A stretch of DNA of 9,300 bases. Source: Rhodobacterales bacterium 34-62-10. GTDB taxonomy: Bacteria; Pseudomonadota; Alphaproteobacteria; Rhodobacterales; Rhodobacteraceae. Below the pieces are notes generated by a model. That model was not told the origin of the DNA. It saw nothing but the letters and a program-made list of their open reading frames with translations, and searched no databases. Location: the NCBI GenBank assembly GCA_002282555.1, contig NCJR01000060.1, positions 1 through 9,300 of the forward strand. The letters run 5' to 3'. Shown here one piece after another: positions 5,626 through 9,300 of the stretch (positions within the stretch are counted from its first letter, which is position 1; each line of letters opens with the position of its first letter). Made by a program: the position numbers and the translations under genes.

Positions 5626-8124
5626 TCAGGCCGTCATCAGCAACCGGCTCTCATGCTTGCGCAGACAGGTCCGGGCCGTATCGCCATACCCGCCCGGATC
5701 GCTCCGCAGGGCCGGAAAGCAGCGGAACAGGTCCTCGCGGCTGGCCTCGGACAGGGCTTGCAGCCCGACATGGCCGGGATGGAAACTTTCGGTCGCGGCA
5801 CCTTCGGCAAAGATGATCTCATGCCGGTCAAACAGCAGATGCAGATAGGTGACCCGCACAGCCTCGGCCCGCGTGATGCTGCGCCCATCCACCAGATGCT
5901 TGGCCGACAGCAGCACCTCGGGCGTGTCGAAATACAGTGCCGCCGTGCTTGACCGGTGCAGCATCCGATGCTGCGGCGACACCAGCAGCGGCCGCGTATT
6001 TCCAAAGACCCCCGCCTCGAACCGGATGGGGGCAAAGTCGCCGCGCCCCTCGACCTGCCGCCGCCCCGACCAGCGCAGCGGTTGCAGCCCGTTGTCGCGG
6101 GTCACGACCAGATCGCCGGGGATCAGATCCTCGACCGGGCGCGGACCCTGTGCCGTCAGGATCATCGTGCCCGCCGTGAAACAGATGATCACCCCCTCCA
6201 TGTTCGAGAAGCTGATGACCGTCCCGTCCGCAAGCGTGGCCGTGCCCGACAGCGCGTTTGGATCGGTGCTGGTATAGGTCACATCCTCCCAGTCCACCAA
6301 GCCGCCGAAGTCGATGGTATCGCCGCCGGGCTCATCCGCCTCGCCGCCCTCGATGGTGACCGTGCCGCCGCCCATGGCGGCCGGGTCCAGCAGAAAGGTA
6401 TCGTTGCCGGCCCCACCCGTGACGGTATCGCCCGCGCCCGCATAGATCAGGTCATCGCCCGCGCCGCCTTCGATCAGATCCGCGCCGGTGCCGCCGATGA
6501 TCGTGTCGGCCCCGTCACCCCCGTAAAGGCTGTCGTCACCGCCGCGCCCGTCCAGCAGATCGTTGCCGCCGCCGCCGAAGAAGACGTTGGTCCAGTCCAC
6601 GCCCTGACCGTCATATCCGGTCAGCGTGTCGTTCCAGTCGGACCCGATGATCCCGTCGATCCCGCCTGACAGCGTGTCATTGGCCGCATCCCCGCCCGAG
6701 ACAGCGTTGGTGGACAGATCGACCGACACCCCCGCGCCCGAGGCGGAGTAATCGACAAAGTCCATCCCGCCGCCGCCGGACATGGCATCCGCCCCTGTGC
6801 CGCCCACCAGCGTATCGTTGCCGTCGCCGCCGAACAGCTGGTTGATCCCGACACCGCCATTCAGCAGGTCGTTGCCGGCATCGCCGTTCAGCGTGTCATC
6901 GCCCGTCCCGCCGAACAGTTGATCCTCGGCCGCGCCGCCCGCCAGCGAATCCGCCCCGGCCTCGCCATGGATCGTGTCATTGCCATCACCACCGATCAGC
7001 GTGTCATCGCCCGCCACCTCGGGGATCGTGGTGAAATGCACGTCCGAGACCCAGACCGCCTGCGTGCCGCTGAGCGCGTTGGAATAGGAGATGGTGATCT
7101 GGCTGACCGGCCCGGTGATCTGGATAAGGGCCGAGCCCGAGGCGCTGTTGGGCGCGTCGCCAATGTCGTTGGCGCGGATCGTGTTGCCGGTGACAGTATC
7201 GCCCGCGCCGGGGGTGATCGTGACGGTGACCGGGTTGCCGTTCACGTCGAAGGCGTTGACCGTCACCAGATCACGGTGGTTGCCGCTGGCCCAGTCGATA
7301 TCATTGATGCGGAAGCTGACATTCTGCACCTGATCGGACATGCCGCTGCCCGCCTCGGCCGCGAAGTCGATCACGGTGGTCGAGGTGGCCGCATCGCCAG
7401 CGCCGAACAGATAGAGGCTGGAGTTCGGATCGAACGGTTCGCCCCCCGCCACAAAGGTCGTGTCGGTGGATTCCACCTGATAGGTCGGGTTGTTGTTGCC
7501 GTTGTTCACGAAGCGGACCGACACGTTCATCGTGCCGGTGTCCTGCGTGAAGCCTGTCGCAAGGCTGGTGCCGTCGACCCCCTGCGCGGTCCAGTCCAGC
7601 ACTTCGGTCGTGGCGCTGACCGGGGCCGCGTCCATATCGCCGTGGATCAGGTCGTCGCCGGTGCCGCCGTCGATACTGTCATTGCCGCCACCACCCTTGA
7701 TGGTGTCATTGCCCGCACCTGACAGCACGGTATCGTTGCCTGCGCCCGCGTCGATCTGGTCGGCGCCGGTGCCGGGGCTGTCGCCGTCATCATCGGTGAA
7801 GCCGCTGTCGATCACCTCGGCCCCGTCTGACCCGGTCACGATCCCGTCGGGTGCGCTGAAGGCCGGGGCGGTGGTCACGCTGGCATTGGTCAGGGTCGTG
7901 ACCGGGCCGAAATCCGGGACGAAATAGACGAACCCGTCAGTGGCCAAGTAATAGACACCCGGTTCGAGTGTGTTCACGAAGGTGGTTCCGCCATCGGTGC
8001 CGGACCATGTCCACTGACCGGCACCGATGGTGCTGGCCGTGGTAAAGGTGACCAGCGGTCCGCCGATCGTGTCGCCGCTGTCCAGCGAGCCATTGCCAAG
8101 ACTGACCCTGTAACCGTCGGGCAT
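5626..8124 (-). CDS. RTX calcium-binding repeat protein with C-terminal Hint_2 domain
   Basis: A large acidic, Gly/Asp-rich protein of 832 residues with only three Lys and three Cys, the profile of a secreted protein. Order of parts: a beta-rich N-terminal segment (about 1-95, MPDGYRVSLGNGSLDSGDTI onward); RTX block 1 (about 120-165, four nonapeptides such as GAGNDTIKG); a beta-rich inserted region without repeats (about 170-370); RTX block 2 (about 370-580, with a VDYSASGAGVSVDLS module between repeats); and a Hint_2 domain from Cys648 (CFTAGTMI, IPGDLV, SPQHRM with His719) to about 790, then a tail ending near SRLL. RTX repeats bind calcium and usually accompany type I secretion, but no classical signal peptide or transporter gene is present. 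Hint domains are intein/hedgehog relatives that can cleave the backbone before the first Cys. The start is chosen at 8124 because CGGAG sits 8 bases upstream; the longer start at 8181 has no such site. Function is unknown: an adhesin, matrix protein or self-processed exoprotein are all possible. Confidence 0.88.
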   Translation of the reverse strand: MPDGYRVSLGNGSLDSGDTIGGPLVTFTTASTIGAGQWTWSGTDGGTTFVNTLEPGVYYLATDGFVYFVPDFGPVTTLTNASVTTAPAFSAPDGIVTGSDGAEVIDSGFTDDDGDSPGTGADQIDAGAGNDTVLSGAGNDTIKGGGGNDSIDGGTGDDLIHGDMDAAPVSATTEVLDWTAQGVDGTSLATGFTQDTGTMNVSVRFVNNGNNNPTYQVESTDTTFVAGGEPFDPNSSLYLFGAGDAATSTTVIDFAAEAGSGMSDQVQNVSFRINDIDWASGNHRDLVTVNAFDVNGNPVTVTITPGAGDTVTGNTIRANDIGDAPNSASGSALIQITGPVSQITISYSNALSGTQAVWVSDVHFTTIPEVAGDDTLIGGDGNDTIHGEAGADSLAGGAAEDQLFGGTGDDTLNGDAGNDLLNGGVGINQLFGGDGNDTLVGGTGADAMSGGGGMDFVDYSASGAGVSVDLSTNAVSGGDAANDTLSGGIDGIIGSDWNDTLTGYDGQGVDWTNVFFGGGGNDLLDGRGGDDSLYGGDGADTIIGGTGADLIEGGAGDDLIYAGAGDTVTGGAGNDTFLLDPAAMGGGTVTIEGGEADEPGGDTIDFGGLVDWEDVTYTSTDPNALSGTATLADGTVISFSNMEGVIICFTAGTMILTAQGPRPVEDLIPGDLVVTRDNGLQPLRWSGRRQVEGRGDFAPIRFEAGVFGNTRPLLVSPQHRMLHRSSTAALYFDTPEVLLSAKHLVDGRSITRAEAVRVTYLHLLFDRHEIIFAEGAATESFHPGHVGLQALSEASREDLFRCFPALRSDPGGYGDTARTCLRKHESRLLMTA

Positions 8125-8132
8125 ACCGTCAA

Positions 8133-8137
8133 CTCCG
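8133..8137 (-). promoter_or_regulatory. Ribosome binding site that fixes the start of the Hint/RTX gene
   Basis: Read on the minus strand, CGGAG is followed by 8 bases and then the ATG at 8124. No comparable sequence precedes the in-frame ATG at 8181. The resulting N-terminus MPDGYRVSLGNGSLDSG also looks like a genuine domain start. Confidence 0.65.
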
Positions 8138-8201
8138 TGCGCGCATCCCGTTGACCATTCTGGCCGCGCGATGTTTCGCATCTGGGTACAGTCGAGGCGG
8201 G

Positions 8202-8222
8202 GCCAATTTTCGTAGAATTGGC
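8202..8222. promoter_or_regulatory. Perfect inverted repeat upstream of the Hint/RTX gene (candidate operator)
   Basis: GCCAATT (8202-8208) and AATTGGC (8216-8222) form a perfect 7-bp inverted repeat around a 7-base centre. It is AT-rich at its core in a GC-rich region and lies 78-98 bases upstream of the start at 8124, between that gene and the terminator of its upstream neighbour. No T-run follows on either strand, so an operator is more likely than a terminator. The regulator is unknown, and no clear -35/-10 pair was found nearby. Confidence 0.45.
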
Positions 8223-8250
8223 GGCATTTTCAGGGCCTGGGGCAGGGTGA

Positions 8251-8283
8251 AAGACAAAACCCCGCCACAATCGTGACGGGGCT
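8251..8283 (-). terminator. Rho-independent terminator of the IorB-type gene
   Basis: On the minus strand GCCCCGTCAC pairs with GTGGCGGGGT around the 4-base loop GATT (10 bp, including two G-U pairs), followed by TTTTGTCTTT. It begins 33 bases after the stop at 8316, so it ends that transcript before the Hint/RTX gene, which must have its own promoter. Confidence 0.8.
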
Positions 8284-8315
8284 TGTGCCGTGTGCCAGAG
8301 GTTGCGCCCTGTGGA

Positions 8316-9300
8316 TCAGGTCAAAAGGTCAAACTGGTCCAATAGTGGCAAAGTGCGGGCACGGGTGCCCGTCAGGTCGAACAGCGCATTGGCCAGAGCG
8401 GGCATTGCGGGCGGTGTGCCGGGTTCGCCGATGCCCGACATGTGCCGGTTCGTTTCCAGAATCCGCGTTTCGATCAGCGGGCAGTTGTGCAGGCGCAGGG
8501 CGTCATACTCGGGGAAGTTGCCCTGCTCCACCGCGCCATCCGCGAAAGTGATCTGACCGAACACCGCCGCCGACAGGCCATAGATCATGCCGCCCTCAAG
8601 CTGCGCGCGGATATTGCCGGGATCAAGCGCAAGCCCCACATCCGCCGCGATCCATGCGCGGTTGATGCGGATCACGCCATTCTCGTCGATCACCTCGACG
8701 ACCTGCGCCACGGGACAGCCGAAGCTGTAGGTGAAGCCCACGCCGCGCCCCACGCCATCCGGGGTCTGGCCGGTCCAGCCCGACATCTCGCGCACCGCTT
8801 CCAGCGTGCCGGCGGAGGGCGCGTGGGTATCGCGCATCATCGACAGGCGGAACTCCAGCGGATCGGTGCCTGCGGCATGGGCCAGCTCGTCGATGAACGT
8901 GTCATGAAAGAAGCCGTTGAAGGAATTGCCCACCGCGCGCCAGAAGCCGACGGGGATATCCATCTCGGCCAGATAGCCCCGGATGCGGTAGTTGGGGATA
9001 TTGTAGGGCTGATCGAAGGCACCCTCGACATGGCCCTTGTCCGGGCCCGGCGGGGCAAAGCCCGCCAGCCGCTGGCCAGCCTGCCGCGTGGTGGATTGCG
9101 CGGCGATCTGCCCGTCCAGCAGCACGGCGCGCCCGTCCTTGACCGCACCCCTGAACCGCGCCAACGCGCCGGGGCGGTAGAAGTCGTGGCGCATGTCTTC
9201 TTCGCGCGACCATGTCAGCTGCACGGGGGTGCCCGGCATGGCGGCGGCCAGACGCGCGGCATAGACGGCATAATCGCTTTCACCGCGCCGCCCGAAACCG
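8316..9300 (-). CDS. Molybdopterin-binding subunit of a xanthine dehydrogenase/IorB-type oxidoreductase (5' truncated by window edge)
   Basis: This is the C-terminal part (about 327 residues) of a large molybdenum-cofactor-binding subunit of the xanthine oxidase family, closest to the beta subunit of isoquinoline 1-oxidoreductase (IorB). The frame stays open to the window edge, where it reads GFGRRGESDYAVYAARLAAA; GFGRR is the cofactor-binding loop. Further marks are LTWSREEDMRHDFYRPGA, GFWRAVGNSFNGFFHDTFIDELA, RAWIAADVGLALDP, and GEPGTPPAMPALANALF near the end, where the Glu (bases 8424-8426) corresponds to the catalytic glutamate beside the Mo centre. These enzymes hydroxylate aldehydes or N-heterocycles and normally pair with a small 2Fe-2S subunit (IorA), which would lie outside the window. 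The substrate cannot be read from this fragment. The ATG at 9239 inside it is not the real start. A terminator follows at 8283-8251. Confidence 0.9.
   Translation of the reverse strand, partial: GFGRRGESDYAVYAARLAAAMPGTPVQLTWSREEDMRHDFYRPGALARFRGAVKDGRAVLLDGQIAAQSTTRQAGQRLAGFAPPGPDKGHVEGAFDQPYNIPNYRIRGYLAEMDIPVGFWRAVGNSFNGFFHDTFIDELAHAAGTDPLEFRLSMMRDTHAPSAGTLEAVREMSGWTGQTPDGVGRGVGFTYSFGCPVAQVVEVIDENGVIRINRAWIAADVGLALDPGNIRAQLEGGMIYGLSAAVFGQITFADGAVEQGNFPEYDALRLHNCPLIETRILETNRHMSGIGEPGTPPAMPALANALFDLTGTRARTLPLLDQFDLLT

Noticed and set aside
5956..7722. Long plus-strand open frames opposite the RTX/Hint gene (5956-6669, 6919-7722)
   Set aside because: They are complements of GGxGxDxxx repeat codons, giving Arg/Ala/Val-rich strings with no domain, and the minus-strand protein is unmistakable.
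6200..7760. DNA-level tandem repeats suggesting a satellite or CRISPR-like array
   Set aside because: The periodicity comes from codons of the RTX nonapeptides; the copies are diverged, out of any strict repeat-spacer pattern, and fully inside one reading frame.
8125..8181. A 19-residue extension of the Hint/RTX protein from the ATG at 8181
   Set aside because: No ribosome binding site precedes it and the added residues (MRNIARPEWS onward) are neither a signal peptide nor part of the domain, whereas CGGAG sits at ideal distance from the ATG at 8124.

Overview
The window looks like a chromosomal segment of an alphaproteobacterium, most likely from the Rhodobacteraceae (Roseobacter/Rhodobacter side). 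The reasons are the high GC content with strong G/C third-position bias, the Hint/RTX protein architecture common in that group, and the isoquinoline-oxidoreductase-type molybdoenzyme. This placement is inference from gene content; there is no rRNA or other marker here. I see no tRNA, rRNA, insertion sequence, CRISPR array or phage gene.

Layout. (1) Bases 1-1200, plus strand: the C-terminal two thirds of a photolyase/cryptochrome-family flavoprotein, overlapped by one base with a tiny four-cysteine DUF2256 protein. (2) Bases 1201-3983: a self-contained glyoxylate unit. It has a palindrome, a clear sigma-70-type promoter (TTGCCT-N17-TAATAA), malate synthase G (glcB), an ATGA-overlapping glcG (GlcG/HbpS family), and a strong rho-independent terminator. 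(3) Bases 4056-4829, plus: a class I glutamine amidotransferase-like hydrolase of the gamma-glutamyl-GABA hydrolase (PuuD) type. (4) Bases 5005-5538, plus: a HemG-like long-chain flavodoxin-domain protein, preceded by a cluster of phased CCTGA repeats. (5) Bases 8124 down to 5626, minus: a large acidic RTX (calcium-binding repeat) protein ending in a Hint_2 autoprocessing-type domain. (6) Bases 9300 down to 8316, minus: the C-terminal part of an IorB-type molybdopterin-binding subunit, followed by a well-formed terminator that separates it from the Hint/RTX gene.

How the genes work together. Only two groupings look functional: photolyase-like protein with DUF2256 (blue-light flavoprotein plus a probable small zinc protein), and glcB with glcG (glyoxylate to malate, plus a putative heme- or small-molecule-binding accessory). 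The other genes are single transcription units with their own leaders. The window is mostly ordinary core and accessory metabolism. The points most worth a second look are the altered flavin-site and tryptophan-relay positions in the photolyase-like protein, the Hint domain that keeps its cleavage cysteine but lacks the C-terminal splicing residues, and three untested palindrome or repeat elements in the promoter regions. I did not find convincing evidence of a wholly new multi-gene system.
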